A DNA stretch of 64,000 nucleotides from Streptomyces sp. NBC_00582 (GCF_036345155.1 NZ_CP107772.1:9486001-9550000); one strand, 5' to 3'. Counted from the first letter of the stretch, positions 8,815 to 17,371 are shown. The notes: generated by a model from the sequence alone, not told the origin. Program-made: numbers and translations.

Positions 8815-9981
8815 TCACAAGGCGCTGTACAGGGCGTCGACCAGGGCCATCTTGCGCGGGTCGTCCGAGATCCTCGGCCCCATGCGGTTCATGACGTACC
8901 CGAGCGACACCCCGGCCTCCGGATCGGCGAGCCCGCAGGATCCCCCGAAGCCGTCATGGCCGACCGCGCGAGGATTGGGCCCGTAGGAGCCGTCCGGGCC
9001 GCTGAGCCACAGCCCCAGCGCGATCTCCGTGTCGTGCCCGAGCCCGGCGCCCAGCACCAGGTCCCGGCAGGGCCCCTGCCCCTCGCGCACCCGCTCCGCC
9101 GCCTCGGCGGAGAGTATCCGGCGACCGCCGTGGGAGCCGCGCCCGGCCACGACGCCGTACAGCGCGGCGACCGCGCGGGCCGTGCCGTGGCCGTTCGCCG
9201 CCGGGATCTCCGCGGCCCGCCACGCGGGCGAGTTGGCCTCGGTGGCGCCGACCAGCGGATTGGCCAGGGCGGCGATCGCCGCAGGCGCCAACTGGGCGAA
9301 GACGGCGGCTTGTTCACTGGCCGGCGCGGCCTGCGGAGGCACCAGCTCGGCGACCCGCCCGGCCTCCTTCTCCGCCAGCCCCACGGTGAAGTCGATCCCG
9401 AGCGGCCCGGTCACCTCCCGCTCCAGGAACGCCCCCGGCAGCAGCCCCGACACCCGCCGGACGACCTCCCCGACCAGGAAGCCGTACGTGAACGCGTGAT
9501 AGCCGGATCGGGTGCCCGGCTCCCACCAGGGCTCCATGGCCGCGAGGCGCGCGGTGGTGGTCTCCCAGTCGTAGAACTGCTCCAGCGTGTGCGGCTCACG
9601 CAGTCCCGACAGGCCCGCCCGGTGCGACAGCAGATGGCGCACCAGCACGTTCTCCTTGCCCGCGGCCGCGAACTCGGGCCAGTACGCGGCGACCGGGGCG
9701 TCCAGGTCGAGCAGCCCCCGGTCCGCGAGGATGTGCGCGCACAGCGCGGTCGGGCCCTTCGTCGTCGACCAGACGTTGACCAGGGTGTCCCGCTCCCACG
9801 CGCGGGTGCGCGCCGGGTCGGCCCAGCCGCCCCACAGGTCCACCACCGTCACGCCGTCGACCGTGACGGCCACCGCGGCGCCCAGTTCGTCCCGGTCCCG
9901 GAAGTTCTCCTCGAACGCCGTGCGCACCGCCGTGAAACGCGCGTCGCAGTGGCCGTGAACCTGTGGCACGTGCTCGGACAT
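8815..9981 (-). CDS. Serine beta-lactamase-like hydrolase (family VIII esterase type)
   Basis: 388 residues with the beta-lactamase/DD-peptidase fold. The nucleophile motif S72-T-T-K75 lies in NVWSTTKGPT, the catalytic Tyr region is GYHAFTYGFLVGEV (Y161), and the third motif is HDGFGGS near the C-terminus in place of KTG. There is no signal peptide, so it acts in the cytoplasm. EstB-type enzymes with this layout hydrolyse short-chain esters or amide-like substrates rather than conferring beta-lactam resistance. A palindrome resembling a TetR operator lies ~64 bp upstream of the ATG, but no TetR gene is adjacent. Confidence 0.85.
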   Translation of the reverse strand: MSEHVPQVHGHCDARFTAVRTAFEENFRDRDELGAAVAVTVDGVTVVDLWGGWADPARTRAWERDTLVNVWSTTKGPTALCAHILADRGLLDLDAPVAAYWPEFAAAGKENVLVRHLLSHRAGLSGLREPHTLEQFYDWETTTARLAAMEPWWEPGTRSGYHAFTYGFLVGEVVRRVSGLLPGAFLEREVTGPLGIDFTVGLAEKEAGRVAELVPPQAAPASEQAAVFAQLAPAAIAALANPLVGATEANSPAWRAAEIPAANGHGTARAVAALYGVVAGRGSHGGRRILSAEAAERVREGQGPCRDLVLGAGLGHDTEIALGLWLSGPDGSYGPNPRAVGHDGFGGSCGLADPEAGVSLGYVMNRMGPRISDDPRKMALVDALYSAL

Positions 9982-10044
9982 GGGCCCTCCATGGTACGCC
10001 GGAACCCCGGACCGCCACAGCGCGGCCCGGGCATCCTGAACATA

Positions 10045-10056
10045 CCGACTGGTCGG
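10045..10056. promoter_or_regulatory. TetR-type operator candidate upstream of the family VIII esterase
   Basis: ACCGACTGGTCGG contains CCGAC-TG-GTCGG, a dyad with 5-bp arms that closely matches the ACCGACCNGTCGGT-like operators common for TetR repressors in Streptomyces. It lies ~64 bp before the esterase start, over the probable promoter (TATGTT just downstream on the minus strand). No TetR gene lies next to it; the nearest one at 34.9 kb has a different operator. Confidence 0.45.
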
Positions 10057-10083
10057 ACTGGAGGGAAGGGGTGTGCGGAGGCC

Positions 10084-11052
10084 TCAGGCGTAGGAGCGCA
10101 GCCACCTCATCTTGGCCGCCTCCTGGTAGGGGCCGCCGCCCTCGTGGTCGTTGAAGTCGTACACCTCGATCGCCTTGTCCTCCTGGCCCCAGGCGTTGAA
10201 CGCGGCGAACACGGTCGACGGCGGGCAGGTCTGGTCCTCCAGCGCCGCCGAGAACAGGGCGGGCGCGGTGCCGCGCGAGGCGAAGTGGACGCCGTCGAAG
10301 TAGGAGAGGGTGCGCAGCGCGTCCTGGGTGCGGCCGCGGTGCGTCTTGAGGAACAGGCCGATCTCACGGTACGGGTGACGGTCCGTCAGCGTCGCGGCGC
10401 GGGGGAAGTCGCACAGGAACGGCACGTCCGGCGCGACCGCCACCAGGTCCGGTACGAGACCGCCGACCGCGATCGTGATGCCGCCGCCCTGGCTCGCGCC
10501 GAGCGCCACGGTCCGGCTCGCGTCGGTCAGCGGGTGCGAGCGGGCCGCCTCCACCGCGCGCACCGCGTCCGTGTACACCCGGCGGTAGTAGTAGTGCTCC
10601 GGCGCGTCGATGCCGCGGGTCATGAAGCCGGGGTACGAGGGCGCGCCGCCCACCGGATCGGCGGTGCCCCCGCCGCCGCCCCAGCCGCTGCCCTGCCCCC
10701 GGGTGTCCATGATGAAGTGGGCACGGCCGGTCGACGCCCACAGCAGGTTCTCGTGCGGCAGCCCCCGCCCGCCGCCGTACCCGATGAACTCCACCACCAG
10801 CGGCAGCGGCCCCTCGGCGGCGGCCGGCACCTTCAGCCACCCCTTCACCGGGTGCCCGCCGTACCCCGCGAACGTCACGTCGTAGACGTCGACCGTGGCC
10901 AGGCCCGTCTCGACCCGCTCGAAGCGGGCGTCGAGCTCGTGCTCGCGGGCCTCCTGCAGCGTCTTGGACCAGAAGGCGTCGAAGTCCTGCGGCTCGGCGG
11001 ACTCGCTGCGGTATTCGTGAAGTTCCTCGACGGACAGGTCGAACAGGGCCAT
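10084..11052 (-). CDS. Acetyl xylan esterase / cephalosporin-C deacetylase family (AXE1, CE7)
   Basis: 322 residues, cytoplasmic. The family signatures are present: the RGQG motif (FIMDTRGQGSGWGG), the nucleophile elbow G-A-S187-Q-G-G, the Asp in ALEDQTCPPSTVFAAFN and the catalytic His in FNDHEGGGPYQ. CE7 enzymes remove acetyl groups from short xylo-oligosaccharides and other small acetyl esters. The length (~320) is exactly that of the family. In this window it would complement the GH115 glucuronidase and the sugar importers in xylan-type breakdown, though it is not in their operons. Confidence 0.93.
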   Translation of the reverse strand: MALFDLSVEELHEYRSESAEPQDFDAFWSKTLQEAREHELDARFERVETGLATVDVYDVTFAGYGGHPVKGWLKVPAAAEGPLPLVVEFIGYGGGRGLPHENLLWASTGRAHFIMDTRGQGSGWGGGGGTADPVGGAPSYPGFMTRGIDAPEHYYYRRVYTDAVRAVEAARSHPLTDASRTVALGASQGGGITIAVGGLVPDLVAVAPDVPFLCDFPRAATLTDRHPYREIGLFLKTHRGRTQDALRTLSYFDGVHFASRGTAPALFSAALEDQTCPPSTVFAAFNAWGQEDKAIEVYDFNDHEGGGPYQEAAKMRWLRSYA

Positions 11053-11138
11053 GAAGGACCGCCTTTTGTTAAGAGGCCATACGAATGATCACACCGTACG
11101 TGCCCGTCCGGAGGCCTCGCCAGACCTCCTCGGCGCCC

Positions 11139-11726
11139 TCAGGCGGACCGGCGGCGGGTCCACTCCGGCTCGGTGCGTGCCCACGCGCGGTCCCACTCGT
11201 CGAGCCGGTGCCGCATCGCCACCCGGCGGATCACGGTGTGACCGAGCAGCACCAGGGCGGCGGTCCCCCCGGCCGCGCAGGCGCCCATCGTGAGGGTGTG
11301 CTGCCACACCGCCGTACCGCTCGCGGGCGGCGGAACGGCCCGGCCCCGCTCGTCGAACCACACGTCCACCAGGTCGCCCCGGTGCGTGCCCTCCGGCACC
11401 CGCGCCTCGGCCGTCCGCGGCTTCTCACCCGGCGGGGACCAGCGCACGGTCACCCGGTACGTCCGCTCCCGCACCCCGTCCGCCGAGGGCAGGCCCTGCG
11501 GCACCCGTCCGACGACCTCCGCCCGCACCCGGTGGCGCTCGGCCTGCTGCTGGACCGCGACCGTCCGTGCCTCGTCGTGGGCCCAGCGGCCGGCGACCGC
11601 ACCGGCCAGTGGCACGGCGACCAGCAGCAGCACGGCCACGACCAGCGCCGTCCACGCCTCCACGACGTCCGAGCGGCGGCGCAGCGGGTTCTTCCGCCAC
11701 CGCCAGCCACGTGTTCGGGTTCGCAT
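11139..11726 (-). CDS. Rv1733c-like two-helix membrane protein
   Basis: 195 residues. A basic N-terminus (RKNPLRRRSDVVEAW) precedes a first membrane helix (TALVVAVLLLVAVPLAGAVAG). An extracytoplasmic domain of ~100 residues follows (with YRVTVRWSPPGEKP and GDLVDVWFDERGR), then a second helix (LTMGACAAGGTAALVLLGHTVI) and a basic tail ending DEWDRAWARTEPEWTRRRSA. This arrangement is the Rv1733c-type family, abundant in Streptomyces and of unknown biochemical role; the mycobacterial namesake is a dormancy-regulon protein. It has its own promoter region. Confidence 0.85.
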   Translation of the reverse strand: MRTRTRGWRWRKNPLRRRSDVVEAWTALVVAVLLLVAVPLAGAVAGRWAHDEARTVAVQQQAERHRVRAEVVGRVPQGLPSADGVRERTYRVTVRWSPPGEKPRTAEARVPEGTHRGDLVDVWFDERGRAVPPPASGTAVWQHTLTMGACAAGGTAALVLLGHTVIRRVAMRHRLDEWDRAWARTEPEWTRRRSA

Positions 11727-11833
11727 GTCGACCTCCTCGCCGTCACGCGAGTGCCCACATCAAAGTCGTACCCCCATTGGAGTGCATCCGCGACCCGGAG
11801 CCGGTCGCGGACGCCACCGTCGGGCGGGGTCGC

Positions 11834-12619
11834 TCAGCCGAACCGTTCGATCCGGATGCGGTCCACCGGCTGGCCGGCGGCCACCAGCAGCCGGGATGCG
11901 TGCTCGGCGAAGGCGTTGGACCCGCACACGTACGCCTCCCAGTCACCGGCCGGCCGCTCCTCGAACACCGGCCGCAGATGAGCGGCGCCCAGCCGTCCCA
12001 CCGGCTCGCCCGCCGGCGCGCGCCGGGTGAAGACGGGCGTGGTCTCCGCGCCGTACTCCCGGGCGTAGATCAGCTCCTCGGGCCCGCGCGCGGACACCAG
12101 CAGCCGCAGCGGCACGTCCAGGGCGCGCGCCCGGTGGTGCCGCACCATCGACATCAGCGGCACGACCCCGGAGCCCGCGCCGATCAGCAGGGCGGGCCGG
12201 TCGCCGGCCCAGGCGAAGAAGCCGCTGAGCGGACCGCGCACCTCGACCCGGTCACCGGGCCGCGCCACCGTGTGGAACCAGCCCGAGACCTCGCCGCCGT
12301 CGACATGGTCCAGGGTCAGCTCGACGTGCCCCTCGTCGTCGGGCGCGGAGGCGATCGAGTAGTGCCGCTGGGCGGTGTAGCCGTCGTCGGCGGTCAGCCG
12401 CAGCATCAGGTGCTGGCCCGGCAGATGTCCCGCCCAGGCCGGCACCGCGAACCGGAAGGTCGCCGCGTGCGGGGTCTCACGGCGGATCTCGGTGAGCGTC
12501 GCCGTCTGCCACACGGCGGCGGCCCGGTTGCTCACCGCGATCCGGCCCGGCACGGCGAACCGGGTCGGGGGAGTGAAGGAAGGGAAGGAGGGAGAAGCCG
12601 AAACGGCGGTCTCAGTCAC
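11834..12619 (-). CDS. Ferredoxin-NAD(P)H reductase-type FAD oxidoreductase
   Basis: 261 residues. The FAD-binding barrel carries the RHYSIAS motif, and the NAD domain has LLIGAGSGVVPLMSM and a C-terminal YVCGSNAF motif, placing it in the ferredoxin-NADP reductase superfamily without its own iron-sulfur domain. The GTG start overlaps the stop of the upstream molybdopterin oxidoreductase by 8 bp, so the two are translationally coupled. This reductase probably passes electrons from NAD(P)H to that molybdoenzyme, directly or through a carrier. Confidence 0.88.
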   Translation of the reverse strand: MTETAVSASPSFPSFTPPTRFAVPGRIAVSNRAAAVWQTATLTEIRRETPHAATFRFAVPAWAGHLPGQHLMLRLTADDGYTAQRHYSIASAPDDEGHVELTLDHVDGGEVSGWFHTVARPGDRVEVRGPLSGFFAWAGDRPALLIGAGSGVVPLMSMVRHHRARALDVPLRLLVSARGPEELIYAREYGAETTPVFTRRAPAGEPVGRLGAAHLRPVFEERPAGDWEAYVCGSNAFAEHASRLLVAAGQPVDRIRIERFG

Positions 12620-13217
12620 CGGAGTACCTCTGCTCCTCCCACGGGTTGCCCCGCTCGTGATAGCCGTTCTGCTCCCAGAACCCCGGCTCGTCGTGGTCGA
12701 GCAGCCTGAGGCCCGCGATCCACTTGGCGCTCTTCCAGAAGTACAGATGGGGCACCAGCAGCCGTGCCGGGCCCCCGTGTTCCGCGGGAAGCGGTTTGCC
12801 GTCGTACTCCCAGACGATCCAGGCCCGCCCGCCCGTGAGGTCGGCGAGCGGCAGGTTTGTGGTGTACCCGGTGTGCGCGTAGGCGACGGCGTGCGTCGCG
12901 GACGGGCGCGGAGCCACCGCGTGCAGGAACGCGTCCAGCGACACACCGCCGAACCGCACCCCGAACTTCGACCAGCTCGTCACACAGTGGATGTCACCCT
13001 CGTACGCCGACTCCGGCAGCGTGTGCGCCTCGTCCCAGTCCCAGGTCCTCGGCGCCCGGACCAGCCCGTCGATCCGGAAGGTCCAGTCGGCGGGGGAGAG
13101 GTCGGGGGTGACCTCGGCGGAGAGCACGGGCCAGTCGTCACCCGCGTCGTACTGGCCCGGCGGAAGACCGGGGTTGTCGACGCGGGCGCGCCCGGCGAAG
13201 CCTCGGGTGACGTTCAT
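12612..13217 (-). CDS. Sulfite-oxidase-fold molybdopterin oxidoreductase (MsrP/YedY-like)
   Basis: 201 residues, cytoplasmic (no signal peptide). The oxidoreductase molybdopterin domain shows DWTFRIDGLV near the start and the Mo-liganding Cys78 in GDIHCVTSWSKFG. GYTTNLPLADL and ARLLVPHLYFWKSAKWIAG follow, all typical of the small sulfite-oxidase-like proteins. Relatives such as YedY/MsrP reduce methionine sulfoxide or other S/N-oxides. The substrate here is not known, and the absence of a Tat signal argues against a periplasmic repair role. It is coupled to the FAD reductase gene by an 8-bp overlap. Confidence 0.88.
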   Translation of the reverse strand: MNVTRGFAGRARVDNPGLPPGQYDAGDDWPVLSAEVTPDLSPADWTFRIDGLVRAPRTWDWDEAHTLPESAYEGDIHCVTSWSKFGVRFGGVSLDAFLHAVAPRPSATHAVAYAHTGYTTNLPLADLTGGRAWIVWEYDGKPLPAEHGGPARLLVPHLYFWKSAKWIAGLRLLDHDEPGFWEQNGYHERGNPWEEQRYSGD

Positions 13218-13386
13218 GCCTCCACCGTACGCTGTCGCCGTGGGTGCTCCGTCCCAGGTCAGGGCGGCCATCATTGCGGCCGTATGAACACTGCGCGGTC
13301 CCGGGAATAGCCGCGGCGCGCCGCTCCTTGGCGATCGGTGCCGGGGCCGGTGCTCCGGACGCAGCGCAAGGAGAGTGAGGAAGAAG

Positions 13387-14313
13387 ATGCCCAAGGCGTA
13401 CGTCTTCACGCGGTACGGCGGTCCGGAGACCGAGGCGTTCGTGGACGTGGACCGGCCGACACCCGGCCCGGGCGAGGTGCTCGTCGCGGTGCGGGCGGCC
13501 GGGGTCAACCCCGTCGACTGGAAACTGCGCCAGGGCTACCGGCGTCCCGGCGACACCACCGAGCGGGTGTTCCCCTCGGTGCTGGGCAGCGAGGTGGCGG
13601 GCGTGGTCGAGGAGACCGGCGAGGGCGTCACCGGGTTCGCGCCCGGTGACGAGGTGTTCGGCACCGCCGTCGCGGGCGGCTACGCCGAGTTCGCGCTCCT
13701 CGCCGCAGGCATCACCGCGCACAAGCCGGCCGCCCTGTCCTTCACCGACGCGGCCACCCTCCCCGTCGCCGCCGCCACCGCCTACGACGGCGTCCACCAG
13801 CTCGGCCTGCCGGCCGGGGCGACCCTGCTGGTGACCGGGGCCGGCGGCGGAGTGGGCGTGGCCGCTGCGCAGATCGCCCGCGCCCTCGGCGTACGGGTCG
13901 TGGGTGTCGCGAGCGAGGGCAAGAAGGCCTTCCTGGAGTCGCTGGGCGTGGTGCACGTGTCCTCGGGCCCCGGCTGGGACGAGCGCGTCCGGGCCGCCGC
14001 CCCCGAGGGGGTCGACGGCGTCTACGACCTCGTCGGAGGCGAGGTGCTCCACGCGGCGGCCGCCCTGGTGAAGGACCGTGCGAAGCTGATCACCGCCGGA
14101 GCCCCGGCCGACGAGGTCGGGGAACTGGGCGGCGCCCGGGTCCTGCGGGCCCGCTCCGCCGACGTCCTGCGGGCCGTCGCGGATCTCGTCGTCACCGGCG
14201 CCCTCGACCCGCACGTCACCGGCACCTTCCCGCTGGAGCGGGCCGACGAGGCCCTGCGCGAGGTCGAGAGCGGTCACGCGCGCGGCAAGATAGTGATCGA
14301 GGTCGCCGGATGA
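13387..14313 (+). CDS. Zinc-independent quinone oxidoreductase (MDR superfamily)
   Basis: 308 residues. GroES-like domain first (PGPGEVLVAVRAAGVNPVDWKLRQG), then the NADPH Rossmann domain with LLVTGAGGGVGVAAAQIARALG, in the order and length of the quinone-oxidoreductase branch of medium-chain dehydrogenases. There are no structural zinc Cys. It reduces quinones or enones using NADPH. The ATG at 13387 is chosen because GAGGAAG lies 6 bases upstream; a GTG 12 bases earlier is possible. The next gene starts within the stop (ATGA). Confidence 0.92.
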   Translation: MPKAYVFTRYGGPETEAFVDVDRPTPGPGEVLVAVRAAGVNPVDWKLRQGYRRPGDTTERVFPSVLGSEVAGVVEETGEGVTGFAPGDEVFGTAVAGGYAEFALLAAGITAHKPAALSFTDAATLPVAAATAYDGVHQLGLPAGATLLVTGAGGGVGVAAAQIARALGVRVVGVASEGKKAFLESLGVVHVSSGPGWDERVRAAAPEGVDGVYDLVGGEVLHAAAALVKDRAKLITAGAPADEVGELGGARVLRARSADVLRAVADLVVTGALDPHVTGTFPLERADEALREVESGHARGKIVIEVAG

Positions 14314-15011
14314 GCGAGCACGTCCTCGACAACCCCGCGCGCGCCTCCCTCACCGGCCCGCACGCGCACTTCGCCGAGCGTCGCGGCCGGGTGCTGCGCT
14401 ATCCGGTCGACGTCTCGCCCTGGCTGGCCCTGCCGGACGAGCCGGACGCCGACGACTGGGCGGACCTCGCGGCCCTCGCCGGACCCGGCGCGGAGGTGCC
14501 GCTGCCGGGCTTTCGCGGTGAGGTCCCCGAGGGCTGGGAGATCACCTTCCGCGTGGAGGGTGTGCAGCTCGTCGACGACGGCGTCGCCGCTGCTCCCGAC
14601 CCGGAGGCCGTCCGCCTCGGTCCCGCCGACGTCCCGGAGATCCTGGACCTCATCGCCCGCACCCAGCCCGGGCCGTTCGAGCCGCGCACCATCGAGATGG
14701 GCACGTACCTCGGCATCCGCCGGGACGGCGCCCTGATCGCCATGGCCGGCGAACGTCTGCACCCGCCGGGCTGGACCGAGATCAGCGCGGTCTGCACCGA
14801 CCCCGCCCACCGCGGCGAGGGCCTCGCCACCCGGCTGATCCTCGCCGTCGCCCACGGCATCCGCGAACGCGGCGAAACCCCCTTCCTGCACACCGGCGCC
14901 GGCAACACGGGCGCCATCCGCCTCTACGAGTCCCTGGGCTTCCGCCTACGCCGCAGAACGGCGTTCCTGGCGGCCCGCATCCCGGAACGCCCGGGCGCCC
15001 TGGTGCCGTAA
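14310..15011 (+). CDS. GNAT-family N-acetyltransferase
   Basis: 233 residues. The N-terminal ~90 residues are a variable region (RYPVDVSPWLALPDEPDADDW). The C-terminal GNAT domain has the acetyl-CoA motif AVCTDPAHRGEGLATRLILAVAHGI (Q/RxxGxG/A type) and the terminal FLHTGAGNTGAIRLYESLGFRLRRR motif. This arrangement matches the FR47-like acetyltransferases. The acceptor is unknown. Translational coupling to the quinone oxidoreductase by ATGA suggests one operon. Confidence 0.9.
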   Translation: MSEHVLDNPARASLTGPHAHFAERRGRVLRYPVDVSPWLALPDEPDADDWADLAALAGPGAEVPLPGFRGEVPEGWEITFRVEGVQLVDDGVAAAPDPEAVRLGPADVPEILDLIARTQPGPFEPRTIEMGTYLGIRRDGALIAMAGERLHPPGWTEISAVCTDPAHRGEGLATRLILAVAHGIRERGETPFLHTGAGNTGAIRLYESLGFRLRRRTAFLAARIPERPGALVP

Positions 15012-15111
15012 CCAACGTCTCGGCCGACGGTCAGGAGCCCCCGCCCGGGGTCCTCCTGACCGGTCGACGCCGCGGAGCAGGACCGTGGGCCGGGGCTTCG
15101 GTGGTCGGGTG

Positions 15112-15262
15112 CACGTCGCCCTCCCCTGGACTCTGGGGGACTTGACCGTCACCCGGTTCGGCTACGGCGCCATGCAACTGGCCGGCCCGTCGCGTCCCTG
15201 CGGCAGGTCCCTCCGGCGACCGCGACCGCGTGCGCAAGCCGGCCAACACGTCAACGGTCCGG
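15112..15262 (+). pseudogene. Aldo/keto reductase N-terminal remnant
   Basis: The frame reads TLGDLTVTRFGYGAMQLAGP, the classic opening beta-hairpin and first strand of an aldo/keto reductase. It then loses similarity. A +1 frame resumes with GPSGDRDRVRKPAN, which fits the next expected stretch (GPP-DRD-type). The rest of the ~290-residue protein is missing, and the sequence runs into the 3' end of a MarR gene on the other strand. Frameshift plus truncation make it a remnant. The region 15012-15111 holds nothing else recognisable. Confidence 0.6.
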
Positions 15263-15273
15263 CGTACGAGAAG

Positions 15274-15708
15274 TCACCCGGCGGGCGGTGGGCCCCACGT
15301 GTTGTACCGGACCAGGTACTCCGCGAACCGCTCCAGGTCCCCCTGCGGCCACCCGGCGAGCCGCTCCCGGAAGGCCGCGCGCCGGCTCTCGGTGACCTGG
15401 GCGAGGATGTGGCGCCCCGCGTCGGTGAGGTGGAGGAGCTGGACCCGGTGGTCCTCGGGGTCGACGCGGCGCTCGACCAGCCCCGCCCGCTCCAGGGCGG
15501 CGACCTGGCGGCTGACCGTCGACTTGTCCAGGGCGTGGTGCGCGGCCAGGTCCGTGGCCCGGCGGCCGCCGCTCTCCTCCAGATGGCCGAGGAGCGTGTA
15601 CGACACCAACGACAGCTCGGGATGCAGCCGGCCGGCGGAGGCACGGGCGCGCCGGGCGAAGACCGTCATCTCCCGCTGAATGGTCTCCACGGCCTCGGCT
15701 GCTTGCAT
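15274..15708 (-). CDS. MarR-family transcriptional regulator
   Basis: 144 residues, the normal MarR length. The winged helix is clear: RATDLAAHHALDKSTVSRQVAALERAGLVERR with the wing DPEDHRVQLLHLTDAGR. Flanking N- and C-terminal helices (MQAAEAVETIQREMTVFARR and ERLAGWPQGDLERFAEYLVRY) form the dimer interface. The divergent PrmC-like methyltransferase gene lies 154 bp away and a GTTG...CAAC dyad sits just upstream of the MarR start, so autoregulation and control of the divergent gene are likely. Confidence 0.9.
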   Translation of the reverse strand: MQAAEAVETIQREMTVFARRARASAGRLHPELSLVSYTLLGHLEESGGRRATDLAAHHALDKSTVSRQVAALERAGLVERRVDPEDHRVQLLHLTDAGRHILAQVTESRRAAFRERLAGWPQGDLERFAEYLVRYNTWGPPPAG

Positions 15709-15730
15709 GGCGGGCTCCCTCGCGCTCTTG

Positions 15731-15745
15731 GTTGCATACTACAAC
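15731..15745. promoter_or_regulatory. Candidate MarR operator
   Basis: GTTGCATACTACAAC is an imperfect dyad (GTTG/CAAC arms) 23 bp upstream of the MarR ATG, in the divergent region with the PrmC-like gene. MarR sites are commonly TTGN(5-8)CAA dyads of this size. Confidence 0.4.
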
Positions 15746-15861
15746 TCCGGGCGCGAGGGGTGCTAAGGTGATCGACCGGTCGTGGACGTCACGGCCCGCG
15801 CGACGCGAGGAGGTGAGACCGATTACCGCCGTTCGATTCCCCGAAAGGTGCTTGTCCTTCC

Positions 15862-16662
15862 ATGTCTCTCTCCTCACCGTCCACTCCGTCCTCCTCCCGT
15901 GACGCCGTCGTCGCCGCGCTGCGCGGCGCCGGGTGCGTCTTCGCCGAGGACGAGGCGGAGCTGATCATCTCCACCGCCCGTACGCCCGCCGAACGCGCCG
16001 CCATGGTGGCGCGCCGCGTGGCCGGTCACCCGCTCGAACTCGTCGTCGGCTGGGCCGAGTTCCGCGGACTGCGCATCACCGTCGAACCCGGTGTCTTCGT
16101 GCCCCGCCGCCGTACCGAGTTCCTCGTCGAGCAGGCGCTCGCGCACGCCCCGCACGCGTCCGTCGTCGTGGACCTGTGCTGCGGCTCGGGCGCGGTCGGC
16201 GCGGCCCTCGCCGCGGCCCTCGGCCGGGTCGAGCTGCACGCGGCCGACATAGATCCGGTGGCGGTGCGCTGCGCCCGTGCCAACGTCGCCGCCCACGGCG
16301 GTCACGCCCACCGGGGCGACCTGTTCGAGGCGCTCCCCGGTGAGCTGCGGGGCCGGGTCGACATCCTCGCCGCCAACGTGCCGTACGTCCCCACCGACGA
16401 GGTCCCGCTGCTGCCGGCGGAGGCCCGTGACCACGAGCCGCGCACCGCCCTCGACGGCGGCGGCGACGGACTGGACGTGCTGCGCAGGGTCGCCGCCGAG
16501 GCGCCCGAGTGGCTCGCGCCCGGCGGGATCCTCCTGGTGGAGACCAGCGAGCGGCAGGCCCCCGCCGCCGTCGAGGCCTTCGCCCGTGCCGGTCTGACGG
16601 CCCGCCCCGCCGAGGACGAGGAACGGTACGCCCACGTGGTGGTGGGAACCAGGGTCAGGTAG
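15862..16662 (+). CDS. PrmC/HemK-like protein N5-glutamine methyltransferase homologue
   Basis: 266 residues. A helical N-terminal domain (CVFAEDEAELIISTARTP, ARRVAGHPLELVVGWAEFRG) precedes a Rossmann core with VVDLCCGSGAVGAALAAALG (motif I), HAADIDPVAVRCARANVAA (motif II) and the catalytic-motif position DILAANVPYVPTDEV. In true PrmC/HemK the motif is (N/D)PPY; here it is NVPY. A group of actinobacterial homologues has this change and is annotated as putative protein N5-glutamine methyltransferases, so substrate use is uncertain. It is divergent from a MarR regulator, and its last 8 bp overlap the convergent downstream gene. Confidence 0.85.
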   Translation: MSLSSPSTPSSSRDAVVAALRGAGCVFAEDEAELIISTARTPAERAAMVARRVAGHPLELVVGWAEFRGLRITVEPGVFVPRRRTEFLVEQALAHAPHASVVVDLCCGSGAVGAALAAALGRVELHAADIDPVAVRCARANVAAHGGHAHRGDLFEALPGELRGRVDILAANVPYVPTDEVPLLPAEARDHEPRTALDGGGDGLDVLRRVAAEAPEWLAPGGILLVETSERQAPAAVEAFARAGLTARPAEDEERYAHVVVGTRVR

Positions 16663-17371
16663 CTGCGCCGCTGCCCGTGGGGCCGGGGGAGCCGTCGCCG
16701 TCCCCGCGGTTCCACGGGCCGTGCCCCGGGAAGCCGCCGCGCCGGTCGTCGTCGTCCGGTCCCCGGCCGCGGAAGTCGGTGAGGTCGCCGGAGACGACCC
16801 GCGTCGCCGTGTACGTGTCGTCCGAACGGGAGCCGGCGACGACCACCGTGTCGCCCTTCTTCAGCGCGGACGCGCCGGAGCCCGAGTCGCCGTCGGTGCG
16901 CACGGTGGCGTCCGAACCGACCGTCCACGTCCACGAGGTGCCGTCCTCGCTCTTCACCGTGACCCGGTCGCCGTCCACCTTCTCCACCGTGCCGCGCTGC
17001 CAGACCCTGACGATCCACTTGCCGGTGTCCTGGTCCTTCACGGTCGCCTCGCCGTGTGCCGCGTCGCCGAGGCCGAAACCGAATCCGAACCGGTGGCCGC
17101 CGCGGCCGTGTCCGTCGTCGGGGCCCTTCGACGGCGACGAGGCGGACGGGGACGCCGAGGGCGAGCCGTCGGACGAGCCGCCCGAGGTCGCCGCGTAGGC
17201 GACCGTGCCCCCGAGGGCCAGCACCGCGACGGTCGTGGCCGCGATCACCGCCCGCCCGCGCACCGACCGGCGCTGCCATCGCGTGCGCAGCGAGCCCGGC
17301 TCGCGCTCCTCACCGCCCGGCCCCGAGAGCACCTCGACCTCTTCCGGCTGCTCCTGCTGCTCCTGCATCAC
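16655..17371 (-). CDS. Single-pass membrane protein with DUF5666-like beta domain
   Basis: 238 residues. A short acidic/Gln-rich cytoplasmic N-terminus (QEQQEQPEEVEVL) precedes a basic stretch (RTRWQRRSVRGR), a membrane helix (AVIAATTVAVLALGGTVAYAAT) and a Ser/Pro linker. The outer domain has repeated beta strands (TGKWIVRVWQRGTVEKVDGD, RVTVKSEDGTSW, ALKKGDTVVVAGSRSDD), the pattern of DUF5666/OB-like domains. The C-terminus is Gly/Asp/Arg-rich. Function unknown. Two adjacent Met codons could both start. The 136 bp upstream separate it from the phosphatase gene, which reads in the same direction and ends there. Confidence 0.75.
   Translation of the reverse strand: MMQEQQEQPEEVEVLSGPGGEEREPGSLRTRWQRRSVRGRAVIAATTVAVLALGGTVAYAATSGGSSDGSPSASPSASSPSKGPDDGHGRGGHRFGFGFGLGDAAHGEATVKDQDTGKWIVRVWQRGTVEKVDGDRVTVKSEDGTSWTWTVGSDATVRTDGDSGSGASALKKGDTVVVAGSRSDDTYTATRVVSGDLTDFRGRGPDDDDRRGGFPGHGPWNRGDGDGSPGPTGSGAAT

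Noticed and set aside
15800..15860. GTTCGATTCCCC resembling a tRNA T-loop, and a short frame in front of the PrmC-like gene
   Set aside because: No acceptor stem, D-arm or anticodon arm can be folded around it; the short frame has no support.
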